Source: Fomes fomentarius
Taxonomy: Eukaryota > Basidiomycota > Agaricomycetes > Polyporales > Polyporaceae
Length of the DNA stretch: 64,000 bases
Direction: 5' to 3'
Assembly: GCA_022606135.1 (NCBI GenBank)
Contig: JABYQN010000004.1
Coordinates: 2,542,001 to 2,606,000, forward strand
The notes beneath the pieces were generated by a model, which was not told where the DNA came from, did not search any database, and was given only the letters and a program-made list of their open reading frames with translations. Every line of letters begins with the position of its first letter. Positions within the stretch are counted from its first letter, which is position 1. The translations under genes and the position numbers were made by a program. Shown here one piece after another: positions 1 to 12,234 of this stretch.

Positions 1-2192
1 GAAGGAGGTGAACCTGGCTTGCGACGTCGTAGATGGTGTACGTCATCGCACGTTAGTGTGAGGCAGGGAAGACAGGATTGAGTGCTTTCCGATGTTGCTC
101 CCCAATTCGTTGGAACCTTCATGTGCCGGAAGGTAGGGGAAGGTCGCTGTCCAACAGACAGTGCTCAGCGAGCCTTCGCAAATCGATGATAGACAAGCGG
201 TACTTACTCAGACGGTGTGGTGCGTTTGGGGTAGAACTCCATATCTTTGATGAGAATACTGTCAGGTCATACACGCAGAGCACGCACATCTGATGTTGTG
301 GCGATGACGCAGCATAAGTACTATTATGAAGAGAACGAAAAAGACACGCACCCGAAGAACACAAATATCCGAACCGGACCATGCTTCACACAGAAGTCTT
401 ACTAGTAGCAGTACCTCCAATTCTGATGATCAATGATTCTGTCGGTATTCACAAAAAGGAGGCAAGTGAGCGATAGAGAGGATACTAACTATATGGGTGC
501 ATACCGAAAGAAATGATCCATGAGGCGGCCCAGGGAGGTTGTCCAAAGGCAATGGCTCAACGCACCACTGTTCGAAAGCCCACAGCGCGTATGCAGTGAG
601 GAAAGCAGCCGAGAGCAACATAGAGTTGAACTCCATGCCAGGTCGGCGGGGGCAAGCGGGGGCCAGAGTGGAACTTGAAGATGGAGGTCAGAATGGCCGA
701 ACATGGCATGAACTGCGGGCCTGTGGGACCTCTAAGCGTGGTCAGTTCGCGCAGTGGTAGCAAGTTTCGAACGACAATGAGACCACTTCAAGTTGTTCCT
801 GCAGTCGAGAGGGGGTCCTGACCGAGCTGCGCGTTTCGTCCACGTGGGTCTGTTTGTTCTGCCAAACAAATTCGTACCGTCGCTGGCAGTGGCAGCCAAG
901 ATTACTCTCTGCAGATTCCACACTGTCCTGCGCACACCGAAACTGAGCTTGCTTCCAGTCGCGCTAGTACGACGTGCTTTCCAGAGGTTGTACCTTCTCT
1001 ATGGTGACCTTGATTGCCCGCGTCTGGCCTGCCACTTCAAGCCTGTACGAAACAGGGGAGCACCCGTTGGTCCCTGTCGGTGCCTCAAGTTAGGTAGAAT
1101 CTCAGGTTGTCAGTCACGTAACACTGGCAGGATCTGGGCCTTACGCAGAGAAATCTCCAGGCCTCTCTGATCTCGCTGGAACCATTGGTACGTCGCACGC
1201 CGAGAGTGTGCTGTTGTGGACGATGTGGATATTCCTGGTACCGGATGGGCTCGGATCTTGGGACTGTGTGACCTAGGCACATCATGTAGGCTAGTAAGTG
1301 TCTCTCGAGTTTCCTGCCCATTCTCTGCCGCCATAACTCGGAAAACCCTTACAATATACAGGGACCCAGTTATACATCTACGCATCAACGAGCCCATGTC
1401 CTCATATCACTGCCTACTGTCATGGTACCACTGTCTGGACGAAAGTCGTGGATCATCTGCTTGGTGCTCTGCTTGACCAACTATCTCGCGCTCACAGGTA
1501 GAGTCATCTCCGTGCCCTGGTAGGTATCCTCTGTCGTATTCCGCGCGAGCGGAACATTCAGTCCAGGCCATCTGTTAGATCTGAGCATGCTCTGATTGTA
1601 TGCGCGTCATTCCCCCGTCGGTACCCATTCCCTTCAAGTTCATGCAGCTCTCCGTGCGCGTTCTCAGCCGAGCCACGCCTTTACCAGAGAGGCGATCAAC
1701 TCTGCGGACTTGCGGACTAGTCAAACTGGAAGTGTCCGTCATCATACTCCTCTGATCATACGCTAGTATTTCGGACGATGGACGACGTGTTTTAGACATT
1801 GGCGGCGTGGCAAGGGATTGCGGGGCTAACCTGGTGAGTAGCCAAACTCTCGCAGCAATTCTAGCCTTTCAATACTCATGCTTCAGGTTAGTGCTTCGAC
1901 ATCGTGCAAGGTTCCTTCTTGACGAGATTTGTGAGTCGTCCATGCCCCTGTGTCAGTGTGCAAGTCTGTCTCAAGGATCCGCTTCTCTCCCACCATACCC
2001 AACGGTGCAAAGGCTATTCATGACGTCCGTAATGAACTCACTCTAGAGACTGACGTCCCACTAACTTAGCTCTCTTGTACTATAGTGTAGGGACGCTTGA
2101 TGGCCGAGTGTCACTCACTGGACGTCGTGCGGTTCATACTGGAGTGCTACTCAACTGTCGTCCACATCCTCATCGTTCAACTTGAGTCAACG
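1..2192. other. No recognisable gene
   Basis: Open frames here are short, overlap on both strands and match no family I know. I see no convincing exon chain, LTR or terminal repeat. The last roughly 100 bases hold the presumed promoter and leader of the P450 pseudogene. Confidence 0.4.
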
Positions 2193-3823
2193 ATGAGCAA
2201 TGATATAGCACACACTTTGAGCGAATACATCGGAGCTGCTGCAGCATGTGGTCTGGTATGTGCTTCCTCTCTCTTGCGTAGACTTCAAATTCATCATCAT
2301 GTAGGCTTCCTGGGATTTCCTCAACAGATGGACTGTCCGCGGCGACCACGCTCTAGTGTTCTTCCTCTCGGCTTCAAGTCTGCTCCATCTTGCTCTCAGA
2401 AAGAGCCTTGGAGACGCAGCTTGGCTTGCTACTATCACTCTGCTCTCTGTCTACTTGTCCTCCTTAGCCGCGGTCACGATTGCCTACCGTCTCTCTCCCT
2501 GGCATCCACTCGCCCAGTATCCTGGTCCTGCTCTATGGAGAGTCAGCAGCCTATACCTCTCTTGCAACTCCCTCACTGGCCGGCGTCACCATATTCTTGA
2601 CCGCCTCTACGAGCAGTATGGCCCCTTCCTCCGCATTGGTCTGTCCTTTATCCCGGGAATATTTGCTCCCGCTTTACTAATGGGTATCATCTCATAGGCC
2701 CGAACCTGCTGTCGATCAACTCGCCTGCTGCTACCGCAATCTACCAGACGATGGAGAAAAGCGAAGCATACCGACGCCCCGCCCGCATCAAGGTGACTAC
2801 GATGTTCTTCAAGAACAAGACGGAGAAGCTGCACCGTGAACGCAAGAAGATATGGGCTATGTTGTTCACTCCCTCCGGGTGCGTACTCAACGTGCACCGG
2901 GATATTCCTATCTGACACTGTGCTGCAGGCAGATGGAACTCATGCCGCTACTTGAGAAGCGGACTTGGGAGCTCATGCAATGCCTCGAACGACGTCAGTC
3001 TCAGAGTACCGACGGAGCCGTCGACTTGGGCATGGCTATCGCACATTGGTCCTACGACTCCATGGTACGTGCAAACTCGTTCCCCGAGATATTTTATTCA
3101 TTGAAGGCGGCAGGGCGACATGGTCTTTGGTGGTTGTAACAAATATGTCAGTCGTTCTCTGAGTCTCACGATCTTGTCCTCGTTCATTGTTCGGTTTGAC
3201 TTAGGAGATGATGAAGCACCGTATATCGTATTTCCTTCCACGCATCGTGCCTCAGGGCGGCACTGTCATCGACGGCAAGTACATACCAGAACACACGATT
3301 ACACACGATTGTCGCACTCGCTGCATATTCGCAGCAGACTAGCTCTGAGAACTTCTTCCCTGACCCGAAGGCAAGCCCCTTCCCCGATATGAAGTGAAGG
3401 TCCATCCACGATACTTACGGGATCCCCCGGCGCTGCAGTCGTATCGCCTGAAACGCTGGTTGGACGGCGGTCTTGGGCCTGACACGAAGACGAACAAAGG
3501 CGCAATTGCCTCCTTCTCCTTCGGTGAGTGGTCTCGTTCCGTGCTCCTTCATACCTTCCCTGCATGTAATGTAGGCGAGACGCTCACCGACAGTTGTTTG
3601 AATGGCAGGCCCGCACGCCTGTGTCGCCAAGAACTTCGCATACCAGGCGATGCGGCTTGTTCTCGCGCGGTTAATTGTGGCGTACGACATGTCGCTTCCC
3701 AAGGGTTTTGACATCAAGGGATTCCACGATGGTATTCTGAACATGCGCACGACCATCTTGGAGAAGAAGCTGTACGTGTGCGTCGAGCGGCGTCCGGGTG
3801 TTGACCTGGACAAGGCGTTTTGA
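2193..3823 (+). pseudogene. Cytochrome P450 pseudogene (I-helix and ExxR region deleted)
   Basis: This is a degraded copy of a basidiomycete membrane-bound P450 monooxygenase. The first exon starts at ATG 2193. After an intron ending about 2302 the N-terminal anchor and the hinge YRLSPWHPLAQYPGP can be read, then exons matching the intact paralogue at 31623-33861 (GPNLLSINSPAA, the HRERKKIW region, the exon ending in AHWSYDSM, and MVFGGCNKY). The heme-binding loop is present at the end, split by an intron: FSFG then GPHACVA. Two lesions are clear. Everything between MVFGGCNKY (about 3155) and YFLPRIVPQGG (about 3230) is missing, which in the paralogue encodes the I-helix (AGGSDNT) and the K-helix ExxR. 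A perfect 10-bp tandem duplication (3291-3300 and 3301-3310) then shifts the frame. It cannot encode an active P450. The membership is clear; I did not assign a CYP family. Confidence 0.85.
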
Positions 3824-4361
3824 GCTTGATTCGTAACTGTATAGCCTATTTGCGAATGCGCTACGTGACGTTGTACTCTCACACTAGGAATGAGAAGGAC
3901 TCTCATTCTGCGGATCAGAAATATGAGGGACATACGTTCCAGTGCGAGGAGAGCTTCTACAGCTAAGTTACTCCACCTAGCCATGCAGATAGATTAAGTT
4001 TCGAAAGTCCTTTCATCTAGAGAGGCGTGGAGGATTATTGATTGGTCTTCCCACTGTCGGGGCATACTCAAGACAGTGAAGGGTTAGGGCTGGAGTTGAG
4101 GTTGTCGGAGTCGCTTCTGACTTGCAGTCTTCTAGGCTAGAAGGGATTGTTGCTTGAGCAGGACTAAACCATATCAAGAACAAAAGAGGGCATGGAGTCG
4201 ATGGGTCTGAAGTATCTCCGAGGCATTCATCAGGCATACTCACATCTGCTGGGGTAAGAGCGTTCATGTACCACTAGGACTTGTACGCCTACCAGCTACA
4301 CATTTAAATTGTAGCCTCCCGGTCCACCGAGTGAGGATGTCCGACCCTAGGGGATAACGAT
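3824..4361. other. Intergenic, nothing recognised
   Basis: This lies between the P450 pseudogene stop and the left end of the Copia element. No ORF or repeat could be supported. The last five bases (4357-4361, acgat) are the left target-site copy of the Copia insertion. Confidence 0.5.
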
Positions 4362-4523
4362 TGTTGGAGTTCAAGCGCTGACTTCAGTCCGCCTTAACTT
4401 CCATTCCGTTCCGGATCAGTGTATGCCCACAATGCGAGCTTATCTCGCTTCTGCTGATCCGCCTCATGTTACCGTCGTGCATTCTCATACTTATACCGTA
4501 GATCTCCCATCCGGTACTTCAGT
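4362..4523 (+). repeat. Copia 5' LTR, left fragment
   Basis: Bases 4362-4523 align with 22894-23055 of the 3' LTR and stop abruptly at the 7-bp target copy cttcagt (4517-4523), where the Tnp2 DNA transposon begins. Confidence 0.93.
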
Positions 4524-4541
4524 CCCAGTGAGAACGCGCTC
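4524..4541 (+). repeat. Left terminal inverted repeat of the Tnp2 transposon
   Basis: CCCAGTGAGAACGCGCTC is an exact inverted match to 18318-18335. It abuts the Copia LTR target sequence cttcagt. Confidence 0.92.
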
Positions 4542-4932
4542 GGGAATGCTCGAGACAGTGAGAAAAAGCCAACTAGGCGCCCGATTCACAGCGAGAATGT
4601 CAGGATACCGTAGCACTTGGGCGCCAACGTCTCTGATCACACACGATCAGCATGCTGGACTCGATATGCACTAGTACTGTCTTGTAACTGCTGTTTATCT
4701 CAATCTAAGATCATTTTATCATCCATGTATGCATGTGGCTCATTGGAAGCCGTGTTTCAAGCCTTCTGCCATTCTGGCCAGCCTCCCCCGAAATCAAATG
4801 AGTATACACTCTTCTGGGTGCAACTGATCGTAGCTCGAGGAAGTCCAGCTATTTTGGTGAGCAACCTTGTGTTGCCAGTATGTCTCAGTATGTATGCCAT
4901 ATAGACTGACACGTGCCGATATAAGTCGTAGG

Positions 4933-7900
4933 ATGCTTCCAACTCAGGCTCGTGAGCCAGATCCGCAACTACCACAACCAGAAGGAGACCTGTTCTTCTG
5001 TGGTTGTCTAGAGTGCCGTCAATATGGGAAGTTCTTTGTCTCACGCTCCACATGGTTTCGACATGACGCCGCACGCACAAAACGAATTCAAGAGGACCGT
5101 GTCTCGCCGCCTCATCCATCTTACAGGCAACCACGCAAGTCAGCACAAGAAGGGCCCCGCAAGCGACAACGAACCGATACTGTAGCTCAGTCTCATACAG
5201 AGCTCGACGTTTCAATCCGCTCAACAACAGACTATATCCGAGAGGGACCCGGAGACGTGTCTGGGATCATGGACCTGGCTGCTCACCGGGGCGAGAGTGA
5301 GACCGAAGGACATTTGGCCTTTGTGAGTTCGACTTTTTTTGTGGGTTGTCATCGCATACTGACCATCATGAGCTTGTAGGACGACGGATACAATCCGGGG
5401 TCGATTTCTGGGTCAGCCGGGCATATGGGTCCGCAGGTGGAAGTGCGCGCCGGTGATTCATCTCAGCAGACCACCGTCAGAGAAACAAGGATCACTCCTA
5501 CCATTCCGATACCTACAGGTACTGCAGATTTACGTGTACCCCAGAAGATGTGCAGACACGCTCGTTGGGTGCCTGTGCCTTTGATCTATCACGGGATATC
5601 TGCGTTCTCGATGGTGGTTTGGCCCCACTCCACCTGACTGGTATACCAGCAATTGACGATGCACAGAGCTTCGTCAACAGTCTTCGCATGAACTCAAGAC
5701 TGGAAGACTCCCTTCTCAACGAAGAGACCGTGCATCGCCTTCGTCACCCTCTGACCAAGGCAGCTACGCTCACACCAGACGATCGCCTGTCACTCAAACT
5801 ATATCTCAATAATGCGCAAGGTTCTGACAAGATGTATGATGCAAACCGTGCTGCGATAATCGAGCGGAACCCAGACAACAACATTCCTCCATTCTGTTCA
5901 GCAGATGATCGCAGAGCTTACAGGTGTCCGCGCTTTGGTTCATGACATGTGTCGTGACTCCTGTATGGCCTACACTGGGCCGTACTCAAACTACGAGGAG
6001 TGTCTTCACTGTAAGACGCCACAGCCACGCTATGATCCGCATGTTCTCTCCACAAGTGGGAAGAAGAAGCCGCAGCGTCAGTTCAGCACGTTTCCACTCA
6101 GGCCCCAGATTCAGACGCGTTTCCACTCAGTCGAAGAAGCTCAGGAGATGCGCCATTGACAGCGACGGATGACTGCCATCTTAGAGGAGCTCATCAGGAC
6201 AGGTGGTAATCTCGACCGCATCTCAGACATCTACGAGGGTGCCGACTTCTGGGACGCAGTAGTCAATGGCTACATTGGTGAAGATGACGTCTGTCTTCTG
6301 TTCTCGATGGATGGCGCACAGCTGTATCAACACAAGGCATCAAACTGCTGGATCTACATCTGGATTCTGCTCGATGTTGCTCCAGACGAGCGCTACAAGA
6401 AGAGATATGTCCTCCCTGGAGCCATTTTCCCAGGACCTGGCAAACCGAAGCATCCCGAGTCGTTCCTCTACCCTGGTTTCCAGCACGTCGCTGCACTTCA
6501 AAGAGAGGGCCTAGCCATCTGGGATGCCGCACGAGATGTGACATTCCTCTCCCGGCCCTTTGTCTTTCTGGCTGGCGCTGATGCGATTGGAGCCCCTGAT
6601 ATGACAGGGTATGTCAGTCACCATGGCAAGTATGGTTGTCGACACCGGTGCAAGCGAGCTGGTCGTCGCAAGCCGGGGGGGTCCCACTACTATTCCGTCT
6701 GCTTGAAGCCTCTTCATTACTCCGAACGCGGTTGCGATGACGATGACTACGAGCCATCTGACGTCTCCAATGCTTCCCCAGCTGACTACATCACGGATAT
6801 ACGAACACTCCGTGGAGCTACATCAGTGGCAAATTACGAGCTTCGGAGGCTTGAGACTGGGATCGCGGAACCTAGTATCTTCCTAGGGTTCCCCCGTTGT
6901 ACACTGCCAATCCCACGCCTCTTCCCAGGTGATATAATGCACCTCTGTGGCCTCAATGTCACCGACTTGTTGCTTAGGCTATGGCGAGGGCTTATAGAAT
7001 GCGATACTCACAATCGCGACCACAAGAGAACATGGGACTGGGTAGTCCTTGTCGGTGCAACTTGGACCAAGCATGGTGAACTGGTCGCTGCAGCCAAGCA
7101 CTTCCTTCCTGGTTCCTTTGATCGCCCTCCAAGAAATCCTGCATTGAAGGTCTCCAGTGGTTACAAGTGTTGGGAGTTTCTCATGTGGTTCTATGGACTT
7201 GCACCCGCATTCCTGTACCGTGTTTTGCCTGAGGTGTACTGGAGAAACTTCTGCATGCTTGTCGCTGGAGTCCGGGTTACATATCAACGTGAAAGCACCC
7301 ACGCCCAAGGTGAGCAAGCTCATCGCCTCCTCTCCGACTTTGTCTACAACTCCGAGAAGCTCTATATTCAACGGAAAGTGTCCCGCATGCACTTCTCTCC
7401 CCAATGCCTTCATTCACTGCCGCACATGCCTCTACAAACCGTTCGCATCGGACCACTTATCTGCAGCTCCCAATTCACTATGGAACGTACTATCGGTGAC
7501 CTGGGGAGTGAGATTAAACAGCCATCAAAGCCATTCGAGAATCTTGCTCAACGCTCGCTTCGCCATGCACAAGATAATGCACTAGTGGCTATCCATCCTG
7601 AGCTTGTCGCCCAACCACTATCCAAGACCCCAAATGTTGACCTTGGCGAGGGTTTTGTCCTTCTGCATCTGCGTCAGAAGGGACCACGTGCAGTAGAAGA
7701 CCGAGAAGACATTGCAATCCTCCGTTATATTGAAGACCTCGTCGGCACGGCTCAGGCACGCTCTATCTGGGTCGAGAAGATGCAGTGCTGTGTACAGCGA
7801 TGGGGACGCCTCCGCCTACCTAATGGACAGATCTGCCAGACGGCTTGGAAGGAGGTTCCAAACCAGATGACTCACTTGGCCCGTAATGTCAAGGTATGAT

Positions 7901-8361
7901 CATACCAAGTAGCTCAGCTGCATACACCTGACAAATTTCTTCAGTATTGCCCGACATTCCAGGCATTGAGTCCATTGGAAACTGTGGAGTTCAATTATGG
8001 CGAGATTATTTACTATTTCCAGTGCATCATCTTCAGTCGCCTCCACACCCTTGCGATGATTACAAAATATGGTCCTCCACAAACCGACCTTTTTGAAAAG
8101 TCGTATGGGGTCATCTGGGCATGTCATGCATCCCATCATGGTGACGGCCTCACTGTGATTGATGTGAAGTCAATTGTTGGTTGTGTGGCCATGATCCCCT
8201 GTGCTTCACTCTGTCAGACAGCTGAGAATGGCGAGACGGTCTACTTTGCAGTGGACAAGCTCGGAGTGGATATTGGAAACCTGGGAGGGGCTGATGAGCC
8301 TGAGGAAGAAGTGATGGATGTCAGCGATGGAGAAGATCATGAGGAAGTGACTAGTACATGA
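4933..8361 (+). pseudogene. Tnp2-like transposase (frameshift and TGA)
   Basis: Large transposase of the kind abundant in mushroom genomes. The start at 4933 gives an N-terminal cysteine/histidine cluster (FFCGCLECRQYGKFF then WFRH), a basic region, an intron at 5323-5379, then IAELTGVRALVHDMC with a C-x-x-C pair, and the core with the DGAQLYQHK motif, VLPGAIFPGPGKPK, GMVGHHGK-type GYVSHHGKYGCRHRC and FPGDIMHL, ending in an acidic tail after a last intron at about 7897-7945. It would cut and paste the element by recognising its terminal repeats. Two breaks: the frame changes near 5895, just before VQQMIAELTG, and a TGA at 6157-6159 stands where the family usually has an arginine (CGA to TGA). 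The long intact frame 6169-7899 is only part of the protein. Copies elsewhere may still supply transposase. Confidence 0.85.
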
Positions 8362-10035
8362 GTTGTTTACATAACACTGTAATGTGACACTTCAGAGACA
8401 TGACAATGTTTGGGAGGTACCCATCATACTATGCTCTGATATATAATTGGGAACCTCAAAGTTAGAAACAAGATGTATGTTGTTATATTGGCAAGTTGAG
8501 TCTACTCACCGCCCTAGCCTACCTCCTACCATAAATGGAATCGCAGAACACGATGTGAAGCGCTCAAACTCCCATCCTCCTCCTCAGCGCAACTGCCCTC
8601 AAGCTGCAACTATTCTGTCGCCTCCCCATTCTCATCGCTACCATTGCTTTTCATGCTCATTTAAACTTGCTATACTCATGCACCTGGCAAACCATGGCAA
8701 ATCATACCCCTGCGCGCAACCCACTACCTCCAAATTTTTTCATTTTCACTCGCCCCTGACCACGTCACACCAAACTCAGGAAGATCTACTCCTCTATCTG
8801 CTCATTCTGAGCTGTCTGGTGCGCTTTAGCTCCTACATACCAATGACTGACCATGATTGCCAACTCTCAGGATCGGCAATGGGTGTACTAGCTAGTCATC
8901 CTGGCTGTTCTTTTTCTTTGACCCTTTGGAGACACCATCACATCTTACTCATGTTGGCCATCCCCACATCTGTATCTACTTCTTCCATATAGGCTTGCTC
9001 ATCACTAATTCATGGATCACAGTTGGCATGCATCGCTCAAGCTGACACCGACCTTCTGACCTGTAGTCATAACATTGCATGGCAGTCGCTTCGCCAACAT
9101 GTAGACAAGCTTGCTCAAGAGGTTCAACGTCTTGAAGTAGAAGCACATGGCTATAGGTATGTAATACCGCTCTGAAACGTCTATATGGGGCCGCCAATGC
9201 ATCAGATTAATATATGGCTTGTAGAGAAACCCGTGATACGCTCATCTCTAAGATTCCTCAACTCATAGGGATGGATCCTGGTCCAGTGCATGTCGACAAT
9301 GTCATCCATTCCAGTGCCCCTGCCTCGTGCTCTTGCAAAACTTGTGCAATTCTTGGGCTGAATTGGCAATACTCAACGCCGCCTGCCCGACCTCCGACCA
9401 GCATCGAAATCAAGTACTGGGACCGTGAATCGTATACTGGTCGGATAATCAGGGGTGGTGGGAAAGGAGGGCAGCATGACACATCAGAGAATGTTGGACA
9501 AGCTTTCATTGAGGATGAGAACGGGGATGTTATTGAGGGGTATGTGGCCAAAGAAATCCGTGACATGCTCGGATCCCTTTTTCAGTCATTGGTTTGGAGC
9601 GGTCAAGCCACCCTGAACTCAAAAAGCCTACCCCATGAAGCACGTGTCTATATACACGTCAGTCTCGCTCATCACTTTCCGTTCCTACTCCTCTGTGCAG
9701 GCGGCAGGTGGAAGATCAATGAATTGATCATGCAAGCCTACTCAAGCTTCGCAGACAGTGCACAGCTCAGGGCACCTCGCCTTACATCACAGAGCAACAA
9801 AGGGAAAGCTGTGGCAGAACCTAGCCCCACACTTCCGCTTCCTATTGCTGACCAGCAGCTGTTGACGATCACCCAGAACAGTGCACCGTCAAACGTCACA
9901 GGGGCAGATACCACCGTTCCGGTGCGATTACAAGGTATGTTTCTTCCTTCTGAGTCATCTCTAGAACATACACTCACACGCACACCTCGCTGTAGCCATG
10001 TCGCAATGTCCAACTTCGACTATGATCAATGCTTC

Positions 10036-10631
10036 TGTCACGGATGCAGTACCAGCGCCTCCTTCAGCGCCTCTTTTTCGTCACTTCATCACCATTCTGT
10101 CACACTTTGTCACCCTTTGTTACCCCAGTCACTCTGGTAGCTACCCACTTCCCCTTTTATCCTTACCCTTTTCTCGGTTTTGATCCTTCTCCTCGGTTTC
10201 CCGCATGACTCATTCTCGTTCATTCTGACTCCCGCACCCTTGTGACTCCCCATGACTCACTCCCCATCATTGTTTGGCATTGTTTGATTCCCCAGTAGTA
10301 TATAAGACCAGTTAGCACCCTCCCTAGTCCCCATCTCGACCTCTTGGTCACTGGGACTAGGTGAGTAGAATCCCCACCTGTATGTGTACTCTCTGTACTA
10401 ATAGATTACTTGGTCACTAGGACTAGTCTGTCGCATCGTGCTTGAAGACTAGCTGTCAACGATCTTGTGCCTTGGAGCCGGTCGTTGCTTTGTCCTTGTT
10501 GAGTTCGTCCCTCTCTCTCTCTTCCTCTTCCCCTCTACCATCCCCCTTCCGCCTTTCGGCTCCTCGCCGCTTCGTCCTATCGATCGCTGCCGATCAGCGT
10601 CTAGGGGGCTCTGCATCAAGTCGCCGCGACA
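10036..10631 (+). repeat. Gypsy 5' LTR (596 bp)
   Basis: Starts TGTCACGGATGC and ends GCGACA. It contains a TATA box and a CT-rich tract near 10510. It matches the 3' LTR except at six transition sites. Confidence 0.95.
10299..10305 (+). promoter_or_regulatory. TATA box of the Gypsy 5' LTR
   Basis: TATATAA lies about 263 bp into the LTR. A start site some 30 bp downstream would fall near 10330, immediately before ATCTCGACCT (10333-10342), the stretch that can pair with the primer binding site. The same box is present in the 3' LTR. Confidence 0.65.
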
Positions 10632-10633
10632 TT

Positions 10634-10643
10634 AGGTCGAGAT
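10634..10643 (+). promoter_or_regulatory. Gypsy primer binding site, probably self-priming
   Basis: AGGTCGAGAT starts two bases after the 5' LTR. It is an exact 10-nt reverse complement of ATCTCGACCT at 10333-10342, which lies where the transcript 5' end is expected. I see no complementarity to a tRNA 3' end (no TGG start). In Tf1 and related chromoviruses the 5' end of the mRNA folds back onto the binding site and is cleaved to form its own primer; this layout fits that mechanism. Confidence 0.7.
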
Positions 10644-11040
10644 CCCACATCGGTGCTGACTCTCTGAGAAGAGCGTCCCCATCGATCAAAGTCTACACCG
10701 TTCCCCCCCCACCCTGGCCTGCACCGGCAGACTTCACGCCTGGGACACACGTGACCTTGAACACTGTCATTGCGAGAAAGACCCAGACGATGGAGAGTGG
10801 TACTGGGTCCCTTGTGATCAGAACCCCTGCCCCAATCGTCACCATCAACCCCGACACATCAACCAAGAAGCCTTCTACGACGAGTTCATCCCCGTTCCTG
10901 ATACTCCTAGAGCAGAGTCCCCTGTTACACAAGCCCCACGCCCAGAAACCCCAGACAACGAGCTTGAGGTTGCAGCGCTTATTGCACTGCCTGCATCCCC
11001 CATTCTAATCCCCTTATGGCCACCATCTGCTCCCCCTATC

Positions 11041-12234
11041 ATGGGTACTCCAGGTCAGCAGACCCCCCCATTGGTTCCCCCCGGTGGCGGACCGCAGCAG
11101 CCTCAAGGACAGGCCGGTGCGCCTGCCGCACCAGACCCCATGCAGGTGCTTGCACAGTCCATGGCTCTGCTCACCCAATCCATGATGGTGCTCGTAACTG
11201 CTACCACCACCTCCAACACCTCCAAGGCCATGCAGAAGCCCGCTCCCTTCAAGGGAGAACAGGGAGGCGAAGCACGCCATTTTCTGGCTGCCTTCACCAT
11301 GTGGGCCATGTCCCAAGGCAGTGCCCTCAATGTCCTAGATCAGCAGGGCAACCCGACATGGGCTTGAGACGACCAGTGGATCCGCACCGTGCTCTCGTAC
11401 CTGCAGGACGATGCAGCCATGTGGGCCACACCAGCCATGGAGGCACTTACGCAGGGCAACCTCCCCTACAACAGCGACTGGAACGAGTTCCGCGCCCAAT
11501 TCAAGGCACGTTTTGAGACGGTAGATGAAGCTGTAGATGCGAAGGAGCGTCTTCGGAAACTCTGGCAAGGGAACCTCACCCTGCCAGAGTATGCCACCCA
11601 CTTCAACGAGCTGGCCGGTCGAACAGGCTACTCTTCGCAGGACCTCCGTGATCGGTTCTACGAGCATCTCTCCAGCGCCATCAAGGATGAACTTGTACAC
11701 ACTACGTGCCCTATCGCTTCCCTAGACGACCTGATCAAGGTGGCTGCAGACATCGACGTCTGAATCCATCAGCGGCGGGCAGAGAAAGCCCGCGAGCATG
11801 GGCGCACGATGGCGTTCCCCACCCCAAAGGTCTCTGTCACTCCCCACACGGCTCCATTCACCCCTCCGGCTCGAGATCCTAATGCCATGGAGATCGACGC
11901 CACTCGTACACGTGACGAGTTCAATCGCCTCATGCGAGGGAAGTGTTATGGGTGCGGCTCGACGGCGCATGTGAAGAAGGATGGTGGTCATGATCACGAG
12001 ATCTGCAACTACTGCCGGCGTGCAGGTCATCGTGAGGTCGTGTGCATGGACAAGTTCATGAAGAAGGCTCCTGCTCAGCGCGTTGCCGCCACGGTGGAAG
12101 AGGTCAGCGAGCCGCAGACAGTAGCGGCCACTGCTCCCCCTGCTGCCCCAGATCACAGCGCTTCACTTGCGCAACTCCTCGAACAGCAGAAAATGCTGGC
12201 AGCGCAGATCGAGTCGTTGCAGCGGTCTTTTTAG
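11041..12234 (+). pseudogene. Gypsy gag with two in-frame TGA stops
   Basis: One frame runs through a Pro/Gln-rich N-terminus, the gag core (PAPFKGEQGGEARHFLAAF, then DWNEFRAQFKARF and LDDLIKVAADIDV) and two zinc-binding motifs: an imperfect first one (CYGCGSTAHVKK) and a CCHC CNYCRRAGHREVVC at about 12008-12049. TGA codons at 11365-11367 and 11761-11763 interrupt it, each where an arginine CGA would fit. The frame stays open upstream to about 10660 without any ATG, so the real start may also be lost; 11041 is just the first ATG. It ends TCT TTT TAG at 12226-12234, where a -1 slip would enter pol. Confidence 0.88.

Noticed and set aside
8447..8992. 181-codon plus-strand open frame upstream of the second Tnp2 gene
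   Set aside because: Pyrimidine-rich promoter-like DNA; only the part from ATG 8843 fits an exon, and in another frame.
11016..11516. 166-codon open frame starting before gag
   Set aside because: Overlaps gag in another frame and encodes only His/Arg/Gly-rich nonsense; the gag frame carries the conserved core and zinc knuckles.
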